Below the pieces are notes generated by a model. It was given only the letters and a program-made list of their open reading frames with translations. It did not search any database and had not been told where the DNA came from. From contig NZ_FXAJ01000006.1 of the NCBI RefSeq assembly GCF_900177535.1, positions 1 to 64,000 on the forward strand: a DNA stretch of 64,000 bases, in the 5' to 3' direction. Positions 41,632 to 49,813 of this stretch are shown piece by piece. How positions within the stretch are numbered: the stretch's first letter is position 1; each line of letters begins with the position of its first letter. The DNA comes from Priestia filamentosa (GTDB lineage Bacteria > Bacillota > Bacilli > Bacillales > Bacillaceae_H). Both the position numbers and the translations under genes were made by a program.

Positions 41632-43548
41632 ATGGAAAGAGAAGCAGTTGTACAATCAGCACCACAACAGCCGATGAATGAGCGTCCATCTTTTCTAGTT
41701 TTACATGGAGAAATGACGGCTGCTATTGTGAGCGGAATCTTAATTGTGATCGGTTGGTTCTTGATGAATCAAGACTACAGTGAATTTGGTATTGGAAGTT
41801 TTATTTTAGCTTATGTAATTGGTGGATTTGCTAAAGCAAAAGAAGGAATTGAAGAAACAATCAAGGAAAAAGAGCTGAACGTAGAAATGCTCATGCTCCT
41901 TGCTGCAATTGGATCAGCTATTATTGGTTATTGGCTTGAAGGAGCTCTTCTTATTTTTATTTTTGCCTTAAGCGGAGCTCTTGAAACTTACACAATGAAC
42001 AGAAGTGAACGAGAGCTAACCTCATTAATGGAACTTCAGCCAGAGGAGGCAACAGTTCTTTATGAAGGAAAAGAAAAAACAGTTTCTCTTCCTAACATAA
42101 AGAAAGGTGATATTCTGTTAATTAAACCAGGTGAGCGTGTACCACTTGACGGCACTATTTTGAGTGGTCAAACGTCCATTGACCAAGCTGCCATTACAGG
42201 TGAAGCTGTTCCTGTTTTCAAAGAGATTGGTAATGAAGTATATGCAGGAACTGTTAATGTAAACGGAGCTGTTACAGTAGAAGTCACAAAGCCTGCCCAA
42301 GATACACTTTTCCAAAAAATTATTACACTTGTTCAGCAAGCCCAAAATGAAAAGTCTCCTTCACAGCTTTTTATTGAAAAGTTTGAGTCTGTCTATGTGA
42401 AAGCAGTATTAATTATTGTAGCTCTTATGATGTTTTTACCTCATTTTCTTTTAGACTGGAGCTGGACAGAGACATTTTATCGCGCAATGATTTTGCTTGT
42501 TGTTGCATCTCCTTGTGCACTTGTAGCAGCTATTACACCTGCTTCCCTTTCCGCTATTTCCTATGGAGCTCGGCATGGAATTCTATTTAAAAACGGTTTG
42601 CATCTCGAACGCTTGGCTCATCTTGAAGCAATTGCCTTTGATAAAACAGGCACGCTCACAAAAGGGACACCAGCTGTCACAGACGTTATAACAAGAGAAG
42701 GCGTATCAGAAGAGGAGTTCCTTTACATAGTTGCTTCTATTGAGCGCTACTCGCATCACCCGCTTGCACAGTCAATTGTGCAACATGCTCAATCGAAAAT
42801 AACAAAGGAGCTAAAACAGCCAGAGCAACTTGAAGACGTGCCTGGATTTGGTGTTATCGGCTCTCTTAATAACCAAGAAATTAAAATTGGAAAAAGGGAA
42901 TTTTTCAAAAAAGAGGCCCATGCATTTTGTCCTAACCTTTCGGAAAGTTTTGCGACAGAAGGAAAAACAGTTGTATATGCAAAAGATGATCAAGGAATTA
43001 TTGGAATGATTGCTTTAAAAGACATGGTTCGTTCAGAAGCAAAAGAGGCCATTTCTGTTTTGAATGAACTTGGTATTAAAACTGTTATGCTTACAGGTGA
43101 CAGTGAAAAAACAGCCTCTGCTATTAGTAAAGAATGTTCTGTTGAAAACTATATCGCAGGCTGCTTACCAGAAGAAAAAGTAACACATGTAAAAACTCTA
43201 AAACAAACGCACGAAACTGTTGCAATGGTTGGAGACGGCATTAATGACGCCCCAGCTCTTGCTCATGCAAACATCGGAATTGCCATGGGAGAAGGAACAG
43301 ATGTAGCGCTTGAAACAGCCGATATTGTTCTTATGAAAAATAACTTATCTAAAATTGCTCAAGCTGTTAAGTTGTCCAAAAAAATGAACGCTATCATAAA
43401 ACAAAATATCATCTTTTCTATCAGCATTATTGTACTGTTAATTTGCTCAAACTTTCTTCAATTTTTAGATCTTCCTCTTGGAGTAATCGGTCATGAAGGT
43501 AGTACAATTCTTGTTATCTTAAACGGATTACGCCTTCTTAAAAACTAA
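41632..43548 (+). CDS. Heavy-metal P1B-type ATPase, ZosA-like
   Basis: 638 aa from the ATG at 41632. GGGG lies 8 bases upstream, whereas the in-frame ATG at 41626 is too close. No N-terminal metal-binding HMA domain. The intramembrane motif is SPCALV, the phosphorylation site is DKTGTLTKG at about 337, the HP motif is YSHHPLAQS, and the hinge is MVGDGINDAPALAHA. Size and lack of HMA match B. subtilis ZosA, a PerR-regulated zinc-uptake ATPase. Zinc or cadmium export is also possible. No convincing Per box was found upstream. Confidence 0.85.
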   Translation: MEREAVVQSAPQQPMNERPSFLVLHGEMTAAIVSGILIVIGWFLMNQDYSEFGIGSFILAYVIGGFAKAKEGIEETIKEKELNVEMLMLLAAIGSAIIGYWLEGALLIFIFALSGALETYTMNRSERELTSLMELQPEEATVLYEGKEKTVSLPNIKKGDILLIKPGERVPLDGTILSGQTSIDQAAITGEAVPVFKEIGNEVYAGTVNVNGAVTVEVTKPAQDTLFQKIITLVQQAQNEKSPSQLFIEKFESVYVKAVLIIVALMMFLPHFLLDWSWTETFYRAMILLVVASPCALVAAITPASLSAISYGARHGILFKNGLHLERLAHLEAIAFDKTGTLTKGTPAVTDVITREGVSEEEFLYIVASIERYSHHPLAQSIVQHAQSKITKELKQPEQLEDVPGFGVIGSLNNQEIKIGKREFFKKEAHAFCPNLSESFATEGKTVVYAKDDQGIIGMIALKDMVRSEAKEAISVLNELGIKTVMLTGDSEKTASAISKECSVENYIAGCLPEEKVTHVKTLKQTHETVAMVGDGINDAPALAHANIGIAMGEGTDVALETADIVLMKNNLSKIAQAVKLSKKMNAIIKQNIIFSISIIVLLICSNFLQFLDLPLGVIGHEGSTILVILNGLRLLKN

Positions 43549-43550
43549 AG

Positions 43551-43577
43551 AAAAAGCGCTCAGATGAGCGCTTTTTT
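43551..43577 (+). terminator. ATPase gene terminator
   Basis: AAAAAGCGCTC and GAGCGCTTTTTT around AGAT. Confidence 0.92.
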
Positions 43578-43579
43578 AT

Positions 43580-43687
43580 TTAATGGTAGCCATTTTGACC
43601 ATTTTGACTGCCGCTTGTTTTATGTTTTGGAGATTGTTTTGAATTTTGTTTATTATGGCTTCCGCCTTTTTTTGTATGCTTGCTCAT
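43580..43687 (-). CDS. Small basic Gly/Asn/Gln/Lys-rich protein
   Basis: 35 aa: MSKHTKKGGSHNKQNSKQSP, then KHKTSGSQNGQNGYH. GGAGAG lies 7 bases before the ATG. The composition resembles minor small acid-soluble spore proteins, but I do not recognise the family. It lies between the ATPase gene and yfkH with no clear promoter. Moderate support for being real comes from the ribosome binding site and composition. Confidence 0.5.
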   Translation of the reverse strand: MSKHTKKGGSHNKQNSKQSPKHKTSGSQNGQNGYH

Positions 43688-43762
43688 CGCTATCTCTCCT
43701 TTATAAGAACTTTCTCTTATAGTATAGGAAAGAGAGCACAAAACATTCATGACGAACATTGG

Positions 43763-44596
43763 TTAATCCTCTAGTTCTATCCTCTCCTGATAAATTCCGT
43801 TCACTTCCCCTCCAAGCACGAGAATGATACCTGATAAGTACAGCCAAATCATCAACACAATGACACCTCCAAGACTTCCGTACATAGCACTATAATTACT
43901 AAAATTGTTCACATAGTACGAAAAAGCAAGCGAAGAAAAGGACCACCCTACTGTCGTAAAAATGGCCCCTGGTACTACTTGTGACAACCTTAGGCGTTTA
44001 CTTGGAGCGAATAGGTATAAGAATGTAAAAACAATAAATAAAATGGCAATACTCACAATCCATCTAAGCATATTCCAAACGTCTAAAAATTCTTCTGAAG
44101 CCCCAAAAGAAGAGAAAAAGTAAACGCCGATCGCTTTTCCGAATACAGGAAGAAGCAATGCAATCACAATTACAAAAATCATTGCTATAGTAAGTAAGAT
44201 AGCAATTGCTCTCGCTATAAGGAAAGAACGAGTTTCTTTTACATTATAGGCTCTGTTTAACGCTCGAATAATCGCGTTGATACCGTTAGAGGCAGACCAA
44301 ACTGTCGCAATAGCCCCAAATGATAAGAGTGATGTATTTTGCTTACTCAATACGTTTTGAACGTTATGCTCAATTAAATAGAGTGATTCCTCAGGAGCAA
44401 ATTGACGCACAAGAGAAAGCAAATCATCCCCTTGAAAAGGTAAAAAGGCAATAAGCGTGAACATGAAAATTAAAAATGGAAAAAGAGAGAGAAGCAGAAA
44501 ATAAGCAAGTTCAGCAGATAAATTAAGCACTTCATCTCTATGAAACCGAAGAAACATCTCCTTGATAAATGGCTGATGTTTAACACTTTTTTTCAT
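43763..44596 (-). CDS. yfkH: YfkH, YihY/UPF0761 family membrane protein
   Basis: 277 aa with six hydrophobic helices. Family segments are LSAELAYFLLLSLFPFLIF, VWSASNGINAIIRALNRAY and MYGSLGGVIVLMIWLYLSG. Once called RNase BN, but the family has no confirmed nuclease activity. Last gene of the yfkJ-yfkI-yfkH operon. In B. subtilis this operon belongs to the general stress response. Confidence 0.9.
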   Translation of the reverse strand: MKKSVKHQPFIKEMFLRFHRDEVLNLSAELAYFLLLSLFPFLIFMFTLIAFLPFQGDDLLSLVRQFAPEESLYLIEHNVQNVLSKQNTSLLSFGAIATVWSASNGINAIIRALNRAYNVKETRSFLIARAIAILLTIAMIFVIVIALLLPVFGKAIGVYFFSSFGASEEFLDVWNMLRWIVSIAILFIVFTFLYLFAPSKRLRLSQVVPGAIFTTVGWSFSSLAFSYYVNNFSNYSAMYGSLGGVIVLMIWLYLSGIILVLGGEVNGIYQERIELED

Positions 44597-44619
44597 TTTT
44601 TCTCTCCTTCATTTTTGGC

Positions 44620-44961
44620 TCATTGTTTCGGTTCTTCGCCTCTCCATTTCTCAATAACCTCTTTTGTATCATGAATAGCTTCTAACACAGGAGGAGTTGC
44701 TTCTTTTAGCTCATCCCACTTATTATTTAAATAGGAAACATCATCTGCAAGCTTATTGAAAAGGTCTCTTGTGTCTTCATACACAATCTTCAGCTCTTCT
44801 GAGACTTCACGAGGGTTTTTAATTGCCCATGTGGTATAGCTTACGGCTTTTTTTCCTTTTTGAATCACATATTGGCGCGTTTCCCGATCAGCCATAGCTG
44901 CTCCTGCCCCAATTAAAGCTCCAAGCGCCATTTTCGTTAACACTCTTCCTCCTATGCTCAT
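44620..44961 (-). CDS. yfkI: YfkI-like YtxH-type protein
   Basis: 113 aa. The N-terminal hydrophobic glycine/alanine-rich segment (KMALGALIGAGAAMADRETR) resembles the start of YtxH-type membrane-anchored proteins. It is followed by an amphipathic helical region with WDELKEATPPVLEAIHDTKE. Overlaps yfkJ by 4 bp (ATGA-type coupling). Function unknown. Confidence 0.78.
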   Translation of the reverse strand: MSIGGRVLTKMALGALIGAGAAMADRETRQYVIQKGKKAVSYTTWAIKNPREVSEELKIVYEDTRDLFNKLADDVSYLNNKWDELKEATPPVLEAIHDTKEVIEKWRGEEPKQ

Positions 44962-45443
44962 TGCATTTCCTCCTTTTTCAAATCTTTCAAAATAATCTCC
45001 TCAAGTAGACGTGCACACCCTTCTTTCACAAGATCATATACTTCCTCAAAGTTTCCTGTAAAATACGGATCAGGAACATCATCAACTTTTCCTTGTGGTA
45101 CAAAGTCCAATAAACGCCCAATATATCCTGTTTTATTGTATCGAGCTAGACGATGTAGATTCCCTATGTTCTCTGCGTCCATCCCAATAATATAATCAAA
45201 GTTCCCTAAATCCTCTTCTTTCACTTGACGAGCTTTCATCCCTTCACTGCTTATGCTGTTTTGTTTTAGGATATGAAGAGTTCCTTCATGCGGAGATTTC
45301 CCAATATGATAATTACCTGTCCCAGCTGAGTCTATTTCTATGATATGTTGCAAATTCTTTTTTTTGACTAAATCTCGAAAAACTGCTTCCGCCATTGGGG
45401 AACGGCAAATGTTCCCTAAACACACGAACAATACACGAATCAT
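44958..45443 (-). CDS. yfkJ: Low-molecular-weight protein-tyrosine phosphatase (YfkJ)
   Basis: 161 aa. The catalytic P-loop VCLGNICRSP has the CX5R signature (C8, R14), and the general acid aspartate is in DPYFTG. Removes phosphate from tyrosine residues in the cytoplasm. B. subtilis YfkJ is implicated in stress resistance. First gene of yfkJIH. GGAGGAG lies before the ATG. Divergent from yfkK. Confidence 0.92.
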   Translation of the reverse strand: MIRVLFVCLGNICRSPMAEAVFRDLVKKKNLQHIIEIDSAGTGNYHIGKSPHEGTLHILKQNSISSEGMKARQVKEEDLGNFDYIIGMDAENIGNLHRLARYNKTGYIGRLLDFVPQGKVDDVPDPYFTGNFEEVYDLVKEGCARLLEEIILKDLKKEEMQ

Positions 45444-45610
45444 AAAACTCCTCCTTTTTGGTTAACTTGACTCTATAATCCCATAGAATGCCTATGTTCT
45501 ACAATATTTAATCCTTCTTCTTCTCTCCTAGAAATTCAATCCTTTCTTCTTTTCTGTTCTCTTTCCATGTTACAATAAACAAAAGCTTTTAATACGAAAG
45601 GATGACAGGC

Positions 45611-45832
45611 GTGAATTTGCAAGAGAAATCAGCAGAGAATATTAAGTATATGGTTGAAAAAATCAGCCAGAAGTTAAACATTATGAATATGGGTGTTATG
45701 AAACCAGAGCAGTTTGATGAAGAATCTTATGAAGAACTTCGTGAAATTTATGAGATGGTAGAAGCCAAGCGTCAGTTTAGTCCAAGTGAAATGCAAGCTA
45801 TTGCTACAGAGCTCGGTACATTACGCAAATAA
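45611..45832 (+). CDS. yfkK: YfkK, DUF1128 protein
   Basis: 73 aa with a GTG start at 45611 (MNLQEKSAENIKYM). AAAGGA lies 8 bases upstream, whereas the ATG at 45602 overlaps that site. All-helical. The conserved end is FSPSEMQAIATELGTLRK. Function unknown. Confidence 0.88.
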   Translation: MNLQEKSAENIKYMVEKISQKLNIMNMGVMKPEQFDEESYEELREIYEMVEAKRQFSPSEMQAIATELGTLRK

Positions 45833-45840
45833 GTAGAATA

Positions 45841-45879
45841 AAAAAACCTCTTACGCCTAGTATGCGTAAGAGGTTTTTT
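45841..45879. terminator. Bidirectional terminator between yfkK and the CAP protein gene
   Basis: A 16-bp perfect stem (45841-45856/45864-45879) that includes A6 and T6 ends. Confidence 0.95.
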
Positions 45880-45888
45880 GTTCTATAC

Positions 45889-46536
45889 TTATTTTCCGAT
45901 AAACATTTGTGTCCAATATGTTGAATTACCATCTTCTACATAACCAACACCTATATGAGTAAAGCTAGGATTTAGAATGTTTTTGCGGTGTCCATCACTG
46001 TTCATCCAAGAATTCATTACTTCTTCTGGTGTTTGTTGGCCTTTAGCAATGTTTTCTCCAGCTGATTTATATTCGATACCGAATTGCTTCATCATATCAA
46101 ATGGTGAACCATATGTTGGAGAAGTATGATCAAAATAGCCTTTTGCTTTCATATCTTCTGATTTTTTAGTTGCAACATCGCTTAGTTCTTTATCTAATGT
46201 TACAGGTTTAAGACCCTGCTTCTCTCTCTCTTTATTTACAAGCTGAACAACTTGTTCTGCATATTGACTAGAATCAGATGATTCTGCTTGATTTTCTGCA
46301 GCATTTGTTTGTTTCTCTGTTGGCGCTGCTGTTTTTGTTTGTTTCTCTGTTGTTGGCGTTGCTGTTTTTGTCACATCGCCGCTATTTACTGTACTGCCAT
46401 CACAAGGTACTGTATAGCTGTACGTATGTTCTTTCATTTGTGAGTTTTGCACAGATGCTGCATCAGCCTGCCCTGTTGCACCGACAATTCCTAGTGACAT
46501 CACACCTGCGACTGTTAATGCACGAAGTTTCTTCAT
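45889..46536 (-). CDS. Secreted CAP/SCP-domain protein (YkwD-like)
   Basis: 215 aa from the ATG at 46536 (MKKLRALTVAGVMSLGIV), with GGAGGT 8 bases upstream. Signal peptide to about residue 27 (ADA). Short conserved N-terminal patch YTVPCDGSTVNSGDV, then a Thr/Lys/Gln-rich linker with near-repeats of PTTEKQTKT. The CAP domain (about 95-215) has VVQLVNKEREKQGL, YFDHTSP, GENIAKGQ and SDGHRKNILNP. YkwD-like proteins of spore formers are released during sporulation or growth. Activity is unknown. Confidence 0.9.
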   Translation of the reverse strand: MKKLRALTVAGVMSLGIVGATGQADAASVQNSQMKEHTYSYTVPCDGSTVNSGDVTKTATPTTEKQTKTAAPTEKQTNAAENQAESSDSSQYAEQVVQLVNKEREKQGLKPVTLDKELSDVATKKSEDMKAKGYFDHTSPTYGSPFDMMKQFGIEYKSAGENIAKGQQTPEEVMNSWMNSDGHRKNILNPSFTHIGVGYVEDGNSTYWTQMFIGK

Positions 46537-46642
46537 AAAATAATACCTCCTATATTTTTTGACCCCCTCACGTTCTTCATTGTGCAAAAAAACTAGTAAA
46601 CTATCAACCTTTATAAGCTACCAATACTTTCTAGAAAAATAT

Positions 46643-46689
46643 AAAAAAGAGCTAAACCCCTTGATATAGAAAGGGTATAGCTCTTTTTT
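46643..46689 (-). terminator. Second terminator after yfkM
   Basis: AAAAAAGAGCTA/TAGCTCTTTTTT with inner ACCC/GGGT around an approximately 14-base loop. On the minus strand U residues follow. It lies upstream of the CAP gene promoter region. Confidence 0.88.
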
Positions 46690-46734
46690 CAGTTTACCAT
46701 GCTAATTTATTCCTTTTATAGGTGTTCTATAATG

Positions 46735-46762
46735 AAAAAGGTTTTTCAGCGTACGAAAACCT
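46735..46762 (-). terminator. First terminator after yfkM
   Basis: On the minus strand AGGTTTT pairs with AAAACCT (46739-46745/46756-46762) and U residues follow. It is 13 bp past the yfkM stop. Confidence 0.75.
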
Positions 46763-46774
46763 CAATAAATTATA

Positions 46775-47290
46775 TTAAGATAATACTTTTAATGATTCTC
46801 TTGTAAATGCTGGGATATCATCAGGTGTTCTGCTTGTTACAAGTTGGTTTTGACAAACGACAACTTCTTTGTCTTGGAATGATGCTCCTGCATTTTCAAG
46901 GTCTACTTGAATAGATTTGAATCCTGTCACGCCACGGTCTTTTAACGTTTTTGCAGTAATTAATAGCTGTGGACCATGACAGATTGCTAGAACAGGTTTT
47001 TCATCGTCCATAAATGATTTTGCAAAAGCTACGAAACGGCCGTCTGCTCTCAACATATCTGGTGAGAAACCGCCAGGGATAAATAAAGCGTCATATTGAG
47101 ATGGATCTGCATCTTCAATACTTTGATCAATTGTCACTGTCGCCTCTCCCTGCTTTCCTTTTACATCTTTGCCTTTTTCAGCACCGATTACTGTTAATTC
47201 ATGCCCTTCTTCTTTAAATGATTTAGCTGGATCTGTATACTCTACATCCTCAAAATAATCTGTTAGTACTACTGCAATTTTTTTACCCAT
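46775..47290 (-). CDS. yfkM: YfkM, DJ-1/PfpI family general stress protein 18
   Basis: 171 aa. The nucleophile elbow is AICHGPQLL with Cys at about 103. The conserved acid is in the FEDVEYTDP region (about 13-21). Members act as deglycases or chaperone-like stress proteins. The Bacillus protein is sigma-B-dependent. A matching sigma-B promoter is present upstream (47336-47360). Confidence 0.92.
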   Translation of the reverse strand: MGKKIAVVLTDYFEDVEYTDPAKSFKEEGHELTVIGAEKGKDVKGKQGEATVTIDQSIEDADPSQYDALFIPGGFSPDMLRADGRFVAFAKSFMDDEKPVLAICHGPQLLITAKTLKDRGVTGFKSIQVDLENAGASFQDKEVVVCQNQLVTSRTPDDIPAFTRESLKVLS

Positions 47291-47335
47291 AATAACTTCA
47301 CTCCTAAATAAAATTGTTTTATATCTATAATTAAT

Positions 47336-47360
47336 CTACCCGCTAAGATTTCAATTAAAC
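47336..47360 (-). promoter_or_regulatory. Sigma-B promoter of yfkM
   Basis: On the minus strand a perfect GTTTAA (47355-47360), 13 bp, then GGGTAG (47336-47341, one mismatch to GGGTAT). Confidence 0.75.
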
Positions 47361-47385
47361 ATGCCGCGTTGTTCAATTCTCTCAA

Positions 47386-47419
47386 TTAAAAAACCAGCTC
47401 ACAATGTGAACTGGTTTTC
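47386..47419 (-). terminator. hmp terminator
   Basis: On the minus strand CCAGTTCAC pairs with GTGAGCTGG (one wobble) around ATT, with flanking A/U runs. Confidence 0.9.
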
Positions 47420-47428
47420 ATTTTTCTC

Positions 47429-48631
47429 TTATAGGACTGCTTGCTCTTGTTCAACATCGAGCATAAGTTTTGGGCCGAAAAATTCATAATGGATACAATC
47501 TGCTGGTACGCCTTTTTTATACAAAGCACCTACAACTTGTTCCATAAATCCCTTTGGTCCACAAACATAATAGTGGGCATTTGGTTGTATGAGGTTATCG
47601 TTAATCCATTCTTCACCAATTCTTCCATTGAAATAATTTTCCCCACACGCTTCAGTCTGTTTGGAATAGAAATTATAGGATTTAAACGAATGTTTATCCA
47701 TAAGCTCTTGTACATAATCATAGAAAGGGTGTAAGTTTCGGTTACATGAGCTTTGAACAAACGTCATATTTCCACTATACTTTTGGTCTACCAACGTTTC
47801 AAGCATACTCATTAGCGGTGTTACACCTACACCACCACCAAGGAAAACAAGCGGCTCCCCATGATGCTCTTGTAAAACAAATTCACCCGCTGGTACGCTA
47901 ATTTGAAGAAGATCTCCAACTTGCACATCTTCATGAAGGTAACATGATACTTTTCCTTCTTTCTTTACAGAAATACGTAAGTACTGCTTGTTTGGAGTGG
48001 ATGAAACACTATATTGTCTTACATGTGTGTATTCCTCATTTGGAATATGCGCTTCAATACTAATGTACTGACCAGGTGAAAAAGCAGGAAGGGCCTTTCC
48101 ATCTTCTTTTTTTAGATAAAAGGATGTAACAAGCTCACTTTCTTTTTCTTTACGAACAACTTTAAATGGAGCAAACCCTTTCCATCCTTCTCCTTTTTCA
48201 GCTTCTTCGTACATTGTGTTTTCAACATCAATAAATGCTTTAGCAATTACACCATAAGCTTGTTCCCATGCTTGTAGTACTTCATCTGTTGCAACGTCTC
48301 CAAGTACTTCTTTAATAGCTTTTAACAAGTACTCCCCAACGATTGGATAATGCTCTTTCTGTACACCAACACTGCGATGTTTATGAGCAATTTGGACAAC
48401 AGCAGCTGTAATATTTTCTAATTTGTCAATATTCACGGCGGCAGCATATACAGCTGTTGCTAAAGACCGAGGCTGTTCACCTGTCTTTTGGTTTGTATGG
48501 TTAAATACGTTCAGCAATTGTGGGTAGTCTTCAAAAAGACGCTTGTAAAAACATTTTGTAATCTCTTCTCCTCTTTCTGCAAGAATAGGAGCTGTACTTT
48601 TTACAATTTTAATAACAGATTCATTTAACAT
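47429..48631 (-). CDS. hmp: Flavohemoglobin Hmp, nitric oxide dioxygenase
   Basis: 400 aa. The globin domain (about 1-138) has the proximal His H85 and distal residues Y29 and Q53. The FAD domain motif is RQYSVSS (about 210) and the NAD domain begins with GGGVGVTPLMSM. Converts NO and O2 to nitrate with NAD(P)H. Divergent from nsrR, with an NsrR operator between them. A nitric oxide synthase gene lies 9 kb away in the same window, so this cell both makes and destroys NO. Confidence 0.96.
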   Translation of the reverse strand: MLNESVIKIVKSTAPILAERGEEITKCFYKRLFEDYPQLLNVFNHTNQKTGEQPRSLATAVYAAAVNIDKLENITAAVVQIAHKHRSVGVQKEHYPIVGEYLLKAIKEVLGDVATDEVLQAWEQAYGVIAKAFIDVENTMYEEAEKGEGWKGFAPFKVVRKEKESELVTSFYLKKEDGKALPAFSPGQYISIEAHIPNEEYTHVRQYSVSSTPNKQYLRISVKKEGKVSCYLHEDVQVGDLLQISVPAGEFVLQEHHGEPLVFLGGGVGVTPLMSMLETLVDQKYSGNMTFVQSSCNRNLHPFYDYVQELMDKHSFKSYNFYSKQTEACGENYFNGRIGEEWINDNLIQPNAHYYVCGPKGFMEQVVGALYKKGVPADCIHYEFFGPKLMLDVEQEQAVL

Positions 48632-48695
48632 TATTCATCACACCTTTAGTGGGATTTTTTAACTTCAGATTGATTGTACATCGAAAAAGTCTTAA

Positions 48696-48718
48696 AAGAT
48701 ATATATAAAATACATCTT
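48696..48718. promoter_or_regulatory. NsrR operator between hmp and nsrR
   Basis: A 23-bp imperfect palindrome, AAGATATATAT at the left and AAATACATCTT at the right. It closely matches the established NsrR site with AAGAT and ATCTT ends. It is 65-87 bp from the hmp start and about 80 bp from the nsrR start. Confidence 0.75.
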
Positions 48719-48797
48719 TAAAATATTTGTCACATTTAGTTTTAAAAATTAAACATGCTATTATAGTAGATAAGAATAAAAGGAAAGAGGCTGTTCC

Positions 48798-49247
48798 ATG
48801 AGATTAACACAGTATACGGATTATTCTTTGCGCGTTCTCATTTATTTAGGGTTGCGTGATCAACATAAATTAAGCAACATTAAAGAAATTGCAGATTCTT
48901 ATAACATCTCCAAAAATCATCTTATGAAGGTGACTCATCAGCTCGGACAAATGGGTTTGATCAAAACTGTTCGAGGGCGAAATGGGGGCATCGCTCTTAA
49001 CAAAGCTCCGCAAGATATTAATATTGGAGACGTTGTAGCTCAAACGGAAGAAGATTTTCAAATTGTTGAATGCTTCCAGCAAAATAGCTGCTGTGCAATC
49101 TCCTCTGCCTGCAAATTAAAAGGTGTTTTAAGGGAAGCCCTAAAAGCTTTTTTAGCTGTTCTCAAGCAGTATACATTAGAAGATTTAATTCAAAATGAAG
49201 CAGAACTTTACTTTTTACTTCAAACAGAAAAGACAACGAAAAAATAA
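48798..49247 (+). CDS. nsrR: NsrR, nitric oxide-sensing Rrf2-family repressor
   Basis: 149 aa. The winged HTH is MRLTQYTDYSLRVLIYLG with NISKNHLMKVTHQL. The [4Fe-4S] ligands are C92, C98 or C99, and C105 (ECFQQNSCCAISSAC). NO destroys the cluster and derepresses hmp. GGAAAGAGG precedes the ATG. Divergent placement with hmp supports the specific assignment over other Rrf2 members. Confidence 0.93.
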   Translation: MRLTQYTDYSLRVLIYLGLRDQHKLSNIKEIADSYNISKNHLMKVTHQLGQMGLIKTVRGRNGGIALNKAPQDINIGDVVAQTEEDFQIVECFQQNSCCAISSACKLKGVLREALKAFLAVLKQYTLEDLIQNEAELYFLLQTEKTTKK

Positions 49248-49260
49248 GTTGTCTTTTTTA
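49228..49260 (+). terminator. nsrR terminator
   Basis: AAAAGACAAC and GTTGTCTTTT around a 10-base loop. The stop codon of nsrR lies in the loop. Confidence 0.85.
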
Positions 49261-49399
49261 TACATATAAATTATTTAAATATTGAGAATTTTATCTCCGT
49301 ATAATACAATAAGATTAAAGCTTGTCTCTTATTATGAGGTTTGTTTACTCTAAAAGTAAATATCGCCCGTAATACCCGCAGCGAGCAGGAGGAACTTTT

Positions 49400-49711
49400 G
49401 TGTTCAAAAACGATACTGTTTATATTATTGGAGATGCGAAAACATCTTCGAATAATCCAATTACGCAAAAATATAATGCTTTTTTTATCGCGCTTGTTGT
49501 AGAGCGCTCAACAGGAATGATTATAGATGCAGACTGTTCTGCTACCGTTCCTCTTACGTCAGCATTTGTTAAGTCCATTCTCATTTATAAAAACATTCAA
49601 GACTATGAAGAACTATGTGCTGAAATTCAAAATCGTTATTTTGGATCTTCCCAAAAGGCATTAACAGTAGCGCTTAAAAATGCGCTCATTAAATATAATA
49701 GTTTAAAATAA
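49400..49711 (+). CDS. DUF3870 domain protein
   Basis: 103 aa with a GTG start. AGGAGG lies 8 bases upstream. Begins MFKNDTVYIIGDAKTSSNNP and includes VVERSTGMIIDADCSAT, which matches the DUF3870 family as I know it. Such small proteins often precede genes for peptide or amino-acid transport and metabolism. Soluble. A strong hairpin separates it from the following permease gene. Confidence 0.8.
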   Translation: MFKNDTVYIIGDAKTSSNNPITQKYNAFFIALVVERSTGMIIDADCSATVPLTSAFVKSILIYKNIQDYEELCAEIQNRYFGSSQKALTVALKNALIKYNSLK

Positions 49712-49742
49712 TTAGTGCTGCTTGATCTGTTTCACGCAGATG

Positions 49743-49788
49743 AAATCCAGCCTTTAGAGGACACTTTCTTCTAAGGGCTGGATTTTTT
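49743..49788 (+). terminator. Strong terminator between the DUF3870 and DUF819 genes
   Basis: A 16-bp stem (49743-49758/49770-49785, one wobble) followed by T residues at 49783-49788. The next gene's ribosome binding site begins 13 bp later, so it may act as a partial attenuator in an operon. Confidence 0.9.
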
Positions 49789-49813
49789 CATTTTATTTTA
49801 AGGAGGAGCTTTT

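Noticed and set aside
46733-46807. Plus-strand 24-codon ORF (MKKVFQRTKTSINYIKIILL...)
   Set aside because: No ribosome binding site, and it overlaps the yfkM terminator and the yfkM 3' end on the other strand.
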